Shown: positions 25,881 to 33,891 of the stretch, one piece after another
How positions within the stretch are numbered: position 1 is the first letter of the stretch
How the letters are laid out: each line of letters opens with the position of its first letter
Assembly (NCBI GenBank): GCA_017404265.1
Contig: JAFRCS010000006.1
Coordinates: forward strand, 1-64,000
DNA: 64,000 nucleotides
From: Mogibacterium sp.
GTDB lineage: Bacteria; Bacillota; Clostridia; Peptostreptococcales; Anaerovoracaceae
Direction: 5' to 3'
Position numbers and translations under genes: made by a program
The notes under the pieces: generated by a model
What the model was told of the DNA's origin: nothing
The model's database searches: none
Seen by the model: the letters and a program-made list of their open reading frames with translations, nothing else

Positions 25881-27095
25881 TTACTCCTCTGCAGCCGCGA
25901 GCATCTTGCTGTAGTTCATGTTTACGAATACTCCCAGCAGAGTTCCGATAGCTGTCAGAACGATGTTCATTACCATTACTCCGGACGGAGTCATCGAAGC
26001 AGCTGCTGTAAGGAGTGTGTAGTTGCACAGCGATGATGCGATCATTACGAGAGCTGTAACTGTTCCCTTGATCTTAGGGAAGAGCATGTTGCATACGGAA
26101 GTTGCGATCTGCAGAAGTCCGCCTGCTCCGAACCAGCCGAGTACGAATGCGCCGATCTTGAGGATTCCCTGTGAAGGAGCCATAAGTACTGCTACCATCA
26201 TGAGAGCGCAGACAGCAGGGTATACCATTACGAATCTCACGTCCTTGACCTTGCTTGTCAGCAGAGCTGTGACAACGAGTCCGATCATTGTTCCGATAGC
26301 ATAGAACGACTGCATGGACTGCGGCTCAGCCCAGCCAACGACGTCCTTTGCGAAGTTCTGTGCGCAGTTGAGCCAGAGCTGGAATGTACCTGTGCATGTG
26401 AATCCGATGAGGATCATAGCAATGGAACCAGCGGAGAAGTTAGCGTGCTTGATGCTCTGAAGAAGTCCTTCCTTCTTCTCTGTTTCAGCCTTCTTGTCAG
26501 TATCAGGCAGAGGGAAGAAGAGGATGAGAGCCATCAGTACGAGGTAAGCGATTCCGACGATGTAGAACAGCTTGTTGTAAGAAACAAGTCCGCCTGCAGT
26601 CTGGCCTACTGTGATTCCGAGGAAGAACGGCAGCAGGAACTGGGAACCGGAGATAGCAAACTTGATGCCCATTGTAGCAACGCCAGGAGCCTTGTTGATG
26701 ATCTCAGCAACAGCAGGGTAGATACCTGTGTCGAGGAACGAGTTTGCGATACCGCCTACGATAGCGCATACATAAGCGATCTTATAGCCTGCGCCGCCGC
26801 CTGCGTTGAATGCCATTGCGAGTCCGATCAGATAAACGGCATAAGCGAATCCGCCGATAGCTGTCGAGATCCTGCGTCCGAGTTTGTCCGAAAGAGGTCC
26901 TGCGAACGGGAGCGCGATAAGTCTTCCGAGACCGAGAGCTGCAGCGATAGCTGTGATAGCCATAGCCTCAACGTTCCAGCTTCCGGCAAGAGCGTCCTTG
27001 ATTACAGCCTGTCCGAGAACGGAGCAGCCGATACCGTGCAGGAAGTAGTTCAGATAAAGAACTATTACACTTGGTAAATACTTTTTGTTAGTCAT
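25881..27095 (-). CDS. MFS transporter, YdiN-like
   Basis: A 404-residue major facilitator with 12 predicted helices in two halves separated by a charged loop (LPDTDKKAETEKKEGLL). The MFS signature after helix 2 reads GPLSDKLGRRIST. The opening SVIVLYLNYFLHGIGCSVL resembles the E. coli YdiN/YdiM group. It lies between the dehydrogenase (45 nt upstream) and aroD (34 nt downstream). It is a plausible carrier of shikimate, quinate or a product, possibly exporting the end product while the TRAP system imports the substrate. Substrate and direction are inference. Confidence 0.88.
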   Translation of the reverse strand: MTNKKYLPSVIVLYLNYFLHGIGCSVLGQAVIKDALAGSWNVEAMAITAIAAALGLGRLIALPFAGPLSDKLGRRISTAIGGFAYAVYLIGLAMAFNAGGGAGYKIAYVCAIVGGIANSFLDTGIYPAVAEIINKAPGVATMGIKFAISGSQFLLPFFLGITVGQTAGGLVSYNKLFYIVGIAYLVLMALILFFPLPDTDKKAETEKKEGLLQSIKHANFSAGSIAMILIGFTCTGTFQLWLNCAQNFAKDVVGWAEPQSMQSFYAIGTMIGLVVTALLTSKVKDVRFVMVYPAVCALMMVAVLMAPSQGILKIGAFVLGWFGAGGLLQIATSVCNMLFPKIKGTVTALVMIASSLCNYTLLTAAASMTPSGVMVMNIVLTAIGTLLGVFVNMNYSKMLAAAEE

Positions 27096-27140
27096 GATTA
27101 TTTCCTCTCATTTTCCATATATCTTTTGATTTGTTTTAAC

Positions 27141-28019
27141 TTAGTCATCGTAGCTGATGCCGAGGACTTCCTTCATGTGCTCGATAGGCATTGGCTTGCC
27201 TGTCCAGAGCTCGAATCCGGCAGCTCCCTGGAAGAGCATCATGCCCAGTCCGTTCATGGTCTTGCAGCCGACTTCCTTGGCCATCTTTCTCATCTTTGTC
27301 AGAAGGCATCCGTAAGGAACGTCTACAACGATGAGCTCAGGTCTGAAGAAGCTCTTGTCAGGAACAACGGAAACGTCCTCGAGCGGCTTCATGCCTGCGC
27401 CTGTAGCGTTTACGAAGAGGTAGCTGTCTGCCATCTCTCTGCGGAGAGCCTCAGTATCTGCGAGGTCAAACATCTTTGCTTTGCAGTTCGTGTTCTCGTT
27501 GATCTTCTTGACTGTGTCCTCTCCTACCTCATAGAACTTGTCCTTGATGTTGAAGATGGAGATCTCAGCAACTCCATCAAGAGCAGCCTGGATCTCGATC
27601 GCTGTAGCTGCACCGCCGGCTCCTACGATAGTCATCTTCTTGCCGATAGGATCGATGTCGTTATCCTTGATGGCTGCCATGAAGCCGATACCGTCTGTGA
27701 TGTATCCCTTCAGGTGACCGTTATCGTTGACGATCGTGTTTACTGCTCCGCAGAGTTCTGCTGCAGGGTCGAGTTCGTCAAGATACTGGCCTACCAGCGT
27801 CTTGTTAGGCATCGATACGTTGGACCCTCTCATCTTGAGTGTACGGATGGCCTTTACAGCGTCCTCGATCTCATCTGCGCCTACCTCGAATGCAAGATAT
27901 GCATAGTCAGCGCCTACTTCTGCGAATGCTTCGTTCTGCATAGCAGGCGAGCTGGAGTGACGTATAGGATAAGCCATGAGACCGATAAGTTCGGTATGTC
28001 CTGTGATTCTTTCTGCCAT
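27141..28019 (-). CDS. aroE: Shikimate/quinate dehydrogenase, YdiB-like
   Basis: A 292-residue NAD(P)-dependent dehydrogenase that interconverts shikimate and 3-dehydroshikimate (or quinate and dehydroquinate). Substrate motifs are YPIRHSSSPAMQNEAF and SNVSMPNKTL, with the catalytic Lys. The cofactor loop is GAGGAATAIEIQ, and the end motif GMMLFQGAAGFELWTG is very close to E. coli YdiB, as is INENTNC. ATG 28019 was chosen because AAAGGAG lies upstream. It is the first gene of the operon that ends at 22160, and it is divergent from the LysR gene. Confidence 0.9.
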   Translation of the reverse strand: MAERITGHTELIGLMAYPIRHSSSPAMQNEAFAEVGADYAYLAFEVGADEIEDAVKAIRTLKMRGSNVSMPNKTLVGQYLDELDPAAELCGAVNTIVNDNGHLKGYITDGIGFMAAIKDNDIDPIGKKMTIVGAGGAATAIEIQAALDGVAEISIFNIKDKFYEVGEDTVKKINENTNCKAKMFDLADTEALRREMADSYLFVNATGAGMKPLEDVSVVPDKSFFRPELIVVDVPYGCLLTKMRKMAKEVGCKTMNGLGMMLFQGAAGFELWTGKPMPIEHMKEVLGISYDD

Positions 28020-28162
28020 TTTTATTTCTCCTTTATTTTGATCCTGTGATCTTTCAGGCTTATTCAGCCTCTCCCGGTACAATGTCTCTGATTCACCACA
28101 AGCCAGAAGACAACATTGTTAAAACAATAACTATTTCTTGTTTATATTTTAACTATCTTCTT

Positions 28163-28215
28163 TGATACAGTCCAATATCATATATTGCAATTATTGATAG
28201 CTTTAACGTATCAAT
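28163..28215. promoter_or_regulatory. LysR-type operator between aroE and lysR
   Basis: The palindrome ATTGATA (28193-28199), N9, TATCAAT (28209-28215) has the T-N11-A core typical of LysR regulators. A second site TGATA-N8-TATCA lies at 28163-28180. Both are in the divergent promoter region, the usual place for such sites. The first recurs upstream of the flavoenzyme gene. Confidence 0.65.
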
Positions 28216-28284
28216 TGGATATGCTTTGTGATAATATGTTTTACAGACAGGAAAAACGTTGAAATACTGCAAAAGAGGTGCAAA

Positions 28285-29193
28285 ATGACTCTTAACCAGC
28301 TCAGATACTTCCAGGCAGTCGCCAGAGCTCTCAACTTCCGTGCCGCGGCAGAAGAACTGTACATTTCGCAGCCGTCTCTTTCCCGCTCGATTGATTCGCT
28401 CGAACAGGAACTGGGCGTGATGCTCTTTGAACGCGCCGGCAGAGGGATATCCCTCACCGGAAGCGGCAGGCTGTTTCTGGAATACACCAACCGCATTCTC
28501 GACGAATGCGATATCGCTATATATAAAATGAAGGAACTTTCGTCGACGGGCGGCCGCATCGACATCGGATACGTCTTCCCGCTGGCCAATTACTACATCC
28601 CTCACAAGGTGCGCTCCTTCCTGGACATGCCGGAGAACGAGCACGTAACTTTCGGCTTCAACCAGAACAGGACCTCATCGATCATACGGGATATAAAGAG
28701 CGGCAAGCTGGATGTCGGATTCTGCGGATATTCGGAAAATGAGGAAGAACTTGAATTCGTCCCCATCCTGAAGCAGGAGATGGTGATCATTACTTCGAAC
28801 GAACACCCTCTCGCCGGCAGGGACAAACTGTCGATAAAGGAACTCGATAACTATCCTGTTATCGGCTACGACCGCTTATCAAATCTCGGAGGATATACAA
28901 AGAGGCTCTACAGAAATCTGGGAATAAAACCGGACATAGTCTGCGAGTGTTCGGACGAGAACGCCATACAGGCGCTGGTAAGAGAACAGTTCGGGATAGC
29001 TCTTGTAGCCAGGGTCGACATCCTGAACGACAAATATCTGAAGATCCACAGCGTGTCGGATGTTGATCTGATCCACTATGTCAACGCGGTATGGCTGAAG
29101 AACCATTACCTGATGCCGGCCACAAAACGCTTCATTGATTTCATGATCGGCGGGTCTGAACTGAATCCGGAAGAGGTAAAAGCTATTATCTGA
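28285..29193 (+). CDS. LysR-family regulator of the shikimate-type locus
   Basis: A 302-residue transcription activator. Residues 1-60 are the LysR helix-turn-helix (LNQLRYFQAVARALNFRAAAEELYISQPSLSRSI in part). Residues 90-290 form the periplasmic-binding-protein-like effector domain. The ATG at 28285 is preceded by AGAGGTG. It is transcribed divergently from aroE and followed by the flavoenzyme gene. In Listeria the LysR protein QuiR controls two operons of shikimate/quinate genes and responds to shikimate, which is a good precedent for this layout. The effector here is not proven. Confidence 0.9.
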   Translation: MTLNQLRYFQAVARALNFRAAAEELYISQPSLSRSIDSLEQELGVMLFERAGRGISLTGSGRLFLEYTNRILDECDIAIYKMKELSSTGGRIDIGYVFPLANYYIPHKVRSFLDMPENEHVTFGFNQNRTSSIIRDIKSGKLDVGFCGYSENEEELEFVPILKQEMVIITSNEHPLAGRDKLSIKELDNYPVIGYDRLSNLGGYTKRLYRNLGIKPDIVCECSDENAIQALVREQFGIALVARVDILNDKYLKIHSVSDVDLIHYVNAVWLKNHYLMPATKRFIDFMIGGSELNPEEVKAII

Positions 29194-29238
29194 TACCACA
29201 GTATCAATAATCTCTATTTGATACCTTCAGGCTATCAA
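29191..29238. promoter_or_regulatory. Second LysR-type operator cluster, upstream of the flavoenzyme gene
   Basis: TGATA-N6-TATCA (29191-29206) overlaps the lysR stop codon. TTGATA-N9-TATCAA (29218-29238) repeats exactly the half-sites and spacing seen at 28193-28215. This suggests that the same regulator controls the flavoenzyme. Confidence 0.6.
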
Positions 29239-29239
29239 A

Positions 29240-29273
29240 AACGAGCAAGAAAGATATTTCTCTTTTGCTCGTT
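29240..29273 (+). terminator. Hairpin between lysR and the flavoenzyme gene
   Basis: Arms AACGAGCA and TGCTCGTT enclose an 18-nt loop and are followed by ATTTATTT. It may terminate lysR, or, if transcription starts near the operators, act as an attenuator in the flavoenzyme leader. Confidence 0.55.
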
Positions 29274-29331
29274 ATTTATTTATCATATAAGTACCACAAG
29301 ACAGCATGATGACACTTGGAGGGATCAAAAC

Positions 29332-31326
29332 ATGAAGAAAGATTACCCAAAGATTTTTGAGCCGATCACAGTAAGAAAAACTGTTTTCAAGAACAGAGTA
29401 GTCATGACCCCGATGGGCACAAACTACGCTGATCCTGACGGCGGCATCAATGACGATCATATCAATTACTACAAGCTTAGAGCCAAAGGCGGCACGGGCC
29501 TCATTATCGTAGAGAACGTCTGCGTAGACTTCCCTACAGGCTCCAACGGAACAAGCCAGCTGAGACTCGACCATGACATGTTCATGCCAAAGCTTTACAA
29601 GCTGACAGAAACAGTCCACGGCGAAGGCGGACTCATTGCCGTACAGATCAACCACGCGGGAGCATCGGCTTCATCCGCACGTACGGGCGTTCCTACAGTT
29701 TCGTCCTCGACAGTTCCATCGAAGCTCGGCGGCGAGGCACCTCGTCCGCTCGAGAAAGATGAGATCGAAGCTATAGTCAAGAAATACGGCGAAGCAGCTA
29801 AGCGCGCTGTACAGGCAGGATTTGACGCTATCGAAGTCCACTGCGGACACTCCTACCTCATCAGCCAGTTCCTCTCGCCTATCTACAACAAGAGAACTGA
29901 CGAATTCGGCGGAAGCGCAGAGAACAGAGCGCGTCTTGCCAGAATGGTCATCGATGAAGTAAGAAAGCAGGTAGGACCATTCATTCCTATCCTCGCAAGG
30001 ATAAGCGCAGACGAGTTCCTCGAGGGCGGAAACAACCTCGACGACTGCCTCGAGTATCTGCAGTACTTCGGAGACGAGGTCGACGTATACAACGTATCCG
30101 CGGCCCTCAACCCATCGCTTCAGTATCAGATCGACAGCAACTGCTATCCTGACGGCTGGAGAGCATACCTCGCAAAGGCTGTTAAGGAAAGATTCGGCAA
30201 GCCGGTAGTCACGATGGGCAACATCAGAGACCCTAAGGTAGCCAACGACATCCTCGAGAGAGGCGACGCTGACTTCATCGGCATCGGCAGAGGCCTGATC
30301 GCTGACCCTGACTGGGTAAACAAGGTGGAATTCGGTGATGTGTGCGACATCAGAAAGTGCATCAGCTGCAACATCGGATGCGCCGGAAACCGTATCCAGA
30401 ACAACAGACCTATCAGATGCACAGTCAACCCGGCTGTCATAGAGGGTGAAGAGTATAAGAAGCTCAAGGTCAACAAGCCATGCAACGTTGTCGTTATCGG
30501 CGGCGGTACCGCTGGCATGGAAGCCGCATGCACAGCTGCGGAAGTAGGCTGCACGGCATTCCTGATCGAGAAGGCAGACCACCTCGGCGGACTCGCTTAC
30601 GAAATCTCGAAGTTCCCTGACAAGAGCAGACTCAGAGACTTCCCTGATTACCTCGAGAGAAGGATCAAGAAGCTCCACAACCTGCACGTGTTCCTGAACA
30701 CAGAGGCTACTCCTGAGTTCATCAGGACTCTGAATCCGGACATCATCGTGAACTCAACAGGTTCGCTGCCACTGATCCTCCCTATCCCTGGACTCAAGGA
30801 AAACGTAGGCAAGGGCAAAGTGCAGACAGTTCTCGGCGTTATCGACAATCTGGACAACTATCCTGAGGACTGCACAGGCAAGAAGGTCGTTGTTATCGGC
30901 GCCGGCGCCGTAGGACTCGATGTAGTGGAATTCTTCGCGCCTAGAGGAGCGGACACCACGGTAATCGAGATGCTGCCGTATATCGTCGGACCGGCACTCG
31001 ATCCTATCACAAAGGTCAGCATCGCTGATCTGATGAATAAGTACAACGTACACCAGAGACCGTCCACAGCTCTTCAGGAAGTAAAGCCTGACTGCTTCGT
31101 GGTCAAGAATCCGGACGGAAGCATGGAAGAAGTTGAGTTCGATTACGGATGCATCTGCATGGGACTCAAGTCCAACAATCCGGTACTCGACATGCTGAAG
31201 GAAGAGTTTGCTGATGTCGAACTGATGAACATCGGCGACTCCAAGAGACAGAGAAGGATCATCGAAGGTACGGAAGAAGGACGCGCCATCGTGAAGGTTC
31301 TTGAGAAGAAGGGATTCTTTGCATAA
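29332..31326 (+). CDS. OYE-type iron-sulfur flavoenzyme, 2-enoate / 2,4-dienoyl-CoA reductase-like
   Basis: A 664-residue oxidoreductase with three parts. Residues 1-330 form an FMN TIM barrel of the old yellow enzyme family (FKNRVVMTPMGTNYADPDGG, HCGHSYLISQFLSPIYNKRTDEFGGS in part, GIGRGLIADPDW). A 4Fe-4S site follows, with CISCNIGC and a later Cys in IRCTVNP. The C-terminal FAD/NAD(P) part has GGGTAGMEAA and GAGAVGLDVVEFF. This is the layout of 2,4-dienoyl-CoA reductase, 2-enoate reductase and BaiCD-type enzymes. GGAGG precedes ATG 29332. Shikimate and dehydroshikimate are 2-enoates, so reduction of such a ring acid is an attractive but untested role. Confidence 0.92.
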   Translation: MKKDYPKIFEPITVRKTVFKNRVVMTPMGTNYADPDGGINDDHINYYKLRAKGGTGLIIVENVCVDFPTGSNGTSQLRLDHDMFMPKLYKLTETVHGEGGLIAVQINHAGASASSARTGVPTVSSSTVPSKLGGEAPRPLEKDEIEAIVKKYGEAAKRAVQAGFDAIEVHCGHSYLISQFLSPIYNKRTDEFGGSAENRARLARMVIDEVRKQVGPFIPILARISADEFLEGGNNLDDCLEYLQYFGDEVDVYNVSAALNPSLQYQIDSNCYPDGWRAYLAKAVKERFGKPVVTMGNIRDPKVANDILERGDADFIGIGRGLIADPDWVNKVEFGDVCDIRKCISCNIGCAGNRIQNNRPIRCTVNPAVIEGEEYKKLKVNKPCNVVVIGGGTAGMEAACTAAEVGCTAFLIEKADHLGGLAYEISKFPDKSRLRDFPDYLERRIKKLHNLHVFLNTEATPEFIRTLNPDIIVNSTGSLPLILPIPGLKENVGKGKVQTVLGVIDNLDNYPEDCTGKKVVVIGAGAVGLDVVEFFAPRGADTTVIEMLPYIVGPALDPITKVSIADLMNKYNVHQRPSTALQEVKPDCFVVKNPDGSMEEVEFDYGCICMGLKSNNPVLDMLKEEFADVELMNIGDSKRQRRIIEGTEEGRAIVKVLEKKGFFA

Positions 31327-31385
31327 GCCGGTAATCCCGGAAAAGTCCGCAGTCTCATTTAAGAATTTGACTTGTAAGATAAAAG

Positions 31386-31417
31386 CAGACACGCACTACC
31401 GCGTGTCTGTTTTTTTT
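31386..31417. terminator. Terminator between the flavoenzyme gene and the pdxA-like gene
   Basis: Arms CAGACACGC and GCGTGTCTG are followed by eight T residues on the plus strand. The A-run before it (AAAAG) can serve the convergent minus-strand operon. Confidence 0.88.
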
Positions 31418-31430
31418 ATAACTGTGGTCT

Positions 31431-32432
31431 CTACCGACCTGTGAAGTGCGGAGCATACTTTGCAGCGATCCTGACCGCTTCTGCCATTCCGACTGCTTCT
31501 GCAATGCCCTTGCCCGCGATATCGAACGCCGTTCCATGAGCGGCAGACGTGCGCAATATAGGCATGCTGTTTGTGATCTCTACAGTGCGATCGAAATCCA
31601 GCGTCTTAGCGGCTATATGCCCCTGATCATGATAAAGAGAAAGGACAGCGCTGAACCTTCCGATTGCCGCATGGTGGAAGACCGTATCTGCAGATTCCGG
31701 ACCTGTTACATCGTAGCCTCTGCTCCTGAGATCCTCTACCGCAGGGACGATCTCACTGACCTCTTCCCATCCGAAAAGACCGTGTTCACCTGAATGCGGG
31801 TTGAGTCCCGCCACTGCCATCGTTCCTTCAGTCACTCCCAGTCTGGCAAGAGCCTCTGTGCACCTTTCAACATAATCTATGACCCTTTCCTTTGTGATCA
31901 TATCGACCATCGCGCGCATCGACACATGCCTTGTAAGGAAAAATATCCTCATTCCGCACGTTTCAAACATCGCCAAAGGATCATTCGTATTTGTCAGTTT
32001 TCCGAAGATCTCGGTATGCCCTATGAAATCTACGCCCGCTGCGCGGAGCGCCTCCTTGTTTATTGGAGCTGTAGATATTGCGTCAGCTTTCCCTTCCATG
32101 GTGATTTGCGTGGCCTTTTCGATATACTCGAATGCCGCCCTGCCGCACATCGCGCTGATCTCTCCATACCTGAATCTGCCCATGTCTACATTATCAAGAT
32201 CGATCAGGTTCAGAACGCCTGCGCTGTAATCTCCACTTTCAGGAGCCTCCACGATGTTGATCCTCAGATCAGCACCTGTTACCGCTATCGCCTCCTCAAG
32301 GATCTGCGCGTCACCGATCACGATGCAGTTTGTCTCCGCAAAGAGGTCTTTGTCTGCAACAGTCCGTGCAACTATCTCAGGGCCGATCCCTGCAGGATCT
32401 CCCATAGTTACTGCAATCAGTGGTTTATCCAT
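31431..32432 (-). CDS. PdxA-family 4-phospho-sugar-acid (hydroxythreonine-4-phosphate) dehydrogenase
   Basis: A 333-residue NAD-dependent, metal-requiring dehydrogenase of the PdxA family. Recognisable motifs are TMGDPAGIGPEI, the metal His in FIGHTEIFGKL, the central GLNPHSGEHGLFGWEE and the second metal His in YHDQGHIAAKTLDFD. PdxA serves vitamin B6 synthesis, while PdxA2 relatives oxidise 4-phospho-D-threonate or -erythronate to give dihydroxyacetone phosphate. No pyridoxine genes are near and it is the last gene of a sugar-phosphate operon, so the catabolic role is favoured. The usual partner kinase (DUF1537) is not in the window. It begins 4 nt after rpiB. Confidence 0.88.
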   Translation of the reverse strand: MDKPLIAVTMGDPAGIGPEIVARTVADKDLFAETNCIVIGDAQILEEAIAVTGADLRINIVEAPESGDYSAGVLNLIDLDNVDMGRFRYGEISAMCGRAAFEYIEKATQITMEGKADAISTAPINKEALRAAGVDFIGHTEIFGKLTNTNDPLAMFETCGMRIFFLTRHVSMRAMVDMITKERVIDYVERCTEALARLGVTEGTMAVAGLNPHSGEHGLFGWEEVSEIVPAVEDLRSRGYDVTGPESADTVFHHAAIGRFSAVLSLYHDQGHIAAKTLDFDRTVEITNSMPILRTSAAHGTAFDIAGKGIAEAVGMAEAVRIAAKYAPHFTGR

Positions 32433-32436
32433 GATA

Positions 32437-32874
32437 TCAGAACCAGATGTCTTCTATTTCGTTTATGCGGCGAAGATGCTTGCCTGCCTCGAAATCCGTA
32501 GTCATCCATGTATCAATGATCTGGAATGCAAGCTCCTGACTTATCATCCGGGCTCCCATGCAGACAACGTTTGCGTTATTGTGGCGTCTGCACATCTCCG
32601 CCATCTCTACAGATGTGCAAAGTGCGGCTCTGATGCCCGGCACCTTATTGCACGCTATGCTGATACCGATTCCGGATCCGCAGACGGCGATGCCTCGCTC
32701 AGCCTCGCCGGACGCCACAGCGCGTCCTACAGCGTGTCCGTACTTCGGATAGTCTACCGACTCAGTCGAGTCACATCCTACATCGATTACCTCATGGCCT
32801 TCGCTGATCAGCTTTGCCTTGATCGCTTCCTTGAGTTCATATGCTGCGTGATCGCTTCCAACAACCAATTTCAT
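32437..32874 (-). CDS. rpiB: RpiB/LacAB-type sugar-phosphate isomerase
   Basis: A 145-residue isomerase of the RpiB family. It interconverts ribose-5-phosphate and ribulose-5-phosphate, or related tetrose/hexose phosphates in catabolic paralogues. The start MKLVVGSDHAAYELKEAI, the active-site Cys in GIAVCGSGIGISIACNK and MCRRHNNANVVCMGAR are typical. Within an operon holding transketolase and ribulose-phosphate epimerase, the pentose phosphate role is the simplest reading. It lies 25 nt after pfkA. Confidence 0.92.
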   Translation of the reverse strand: MKLVVGSDHAAYELKEAIKAKLISEGHEVIDVGCDSTESVDYPKYGHAVGRAVASGEAERGIAVCGSGIGISIACNKVPGIRAALCTSVEMAEMCRRHNNANVVCMGARMISQELAFQIIDTWMTTDFEAGKHLRRINEIEDIWF

Positions 32875-32899
32875 TGTATTTGTCCTCCAATCAGTTTAC

Positions 32900-33883
32900 T
32901 CAGCGTGTTAGTGATTCAAGCATATCAATGATATACTCTTCCGTATCCTTCATCGTTGACTCCATTGTCAGTGCTTCATCGATGTCGTAATCGGTGAAGA
33001 TACCGTTCCTGTATACAACCACACGGTTTTTTGCGCCTTCAGCCAAAAGATCAATAGCCTTGGCGCCCATTATTGAAGCATATACCCTGTCGCGGCAGGT
33101 CGGATTGCCTCCGCGCTGTATATAGCTCAGGGTCGTAGTACGTACCCGGATCCCCCCGGCTTTCTCCAGCTTTCCGGCTATCTCCTCTGCACGGCCGACA
33201 CCTTCTGCATTGATGAGGATGTTGTTGTTCTTGCCTGTTGCCCGGTGCGCGGCGACTTTCTCCATTACTTTCTTTTCATCACCATCGTATGTCTCGGGTA
33301 TAAGCACCTGTTCTGCTCCTGCGGCTATACCGCTCCATAATGCAATATAACCGGCATCGCGCCCCATCACCTCTATAAGACAACACCTCTCGTGCGATGA
33401 AGCTGTATCCCTTATGTTGTCTATCGCCCTCATCGCCGTATTGACTGCAGTATCGAAGCCTATGGTGTACTCCGAACACCCGATATCTCCATCTATAGTC
33501 CCCGGGATACCGATCACGTTTACTCCCTTGCGGGCAAGGCTCTGCGCTCCTCTGAACGATCCGTCTCCGCCGATCACGACGAGCGCGTCGATCCCGTGTT
33601 TCCGGCAGATATCTGCCGCCTTCTGCTGGTATTCATCAAGCTTCATCTCAAGGCACCGCTCCGTTTCGAGTATAGTGCCTCCCCGTTCAAGGATATTGCT
33701 GACAGAGTCCATTCCCATATCGACGAATTCCTCGTTCAGCAGTCCGAGATATCCTCTGCGTATCCCTTTTACCTTGAAGCCCTTGAATATTCCTCTTCTG
33801 ACTACAGCTCTGATAGCCGCATTCATCCCCGGCGCGTCGCCGCCGCTGGTCAGAACCCCTACAGTCTTTATATCAGTATTCAT
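32900..33883 (-). CDS. pfkA: 6-phosphofructokinase, ATP type (PfkA family)
   Basis: A 327-residue kinase of the PfkA family that phosphorylates fructose-6-phosphate. It has LTSGGDAPGMNAAIRAVV, VIGGDGSFRGAQ (Gly after GGD, typical of ATP users) and the catalytic loop GIPGTIDGDI. The last is unusual: the common sequence is TIDND, with Asn between the two Asp. Here it is Gly, while both Asp are kept. VMGRDAGYIALWSGIA and QRGGNPTCRDR complete the substrate site. It starts 8 nt after the gntR stop. A second PFK of the PPi type lies in the same operon. Confidence 0.9.
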   Translation of the reverse strand: MNTDIKTVGVLTSGGDAPGMNAAIRAVVRRGIFKGFKVKGIRRGYLGLLNEEFVDMGMDSVSNILERGGTILETERCLEMKLDEYQQKAADICRKHGIDALVVIGGDGSFRGAQSLARKGVNVIGIPGTIDGDIGCSEYTIGFDTAVNTAMRAIDNIRDTASSHERCCLIEVMGRDAGYIALWSGIAAGAEQVLIPETYDGDEKKVMEKVAAHRATGKNNNILINAEGVGRAEEIAGKLEKAGGIRVRTTTLSYIQRGGNPTCRDRVYASIMGAKAIDLLAEGAKNRVVVYRNGIFTDYDIDEALTMESTMKDTEEYIIDMLESLTR

Positions 33884-33891
33884 TTATGCCC

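Noticed and set aside
29671-30687. 338-codon frame antisense to the flavoenzyme gene
   Set aside because: It has the same character as other antisense shadows and overlaps the clear OYE domain.
31431-32432. Standard D-threonate/erythronate degradation locus
   Set aside because: The DUF1537 kinase that defines those loci is absent in the window, so only a PdxA2-like role can be proposed.
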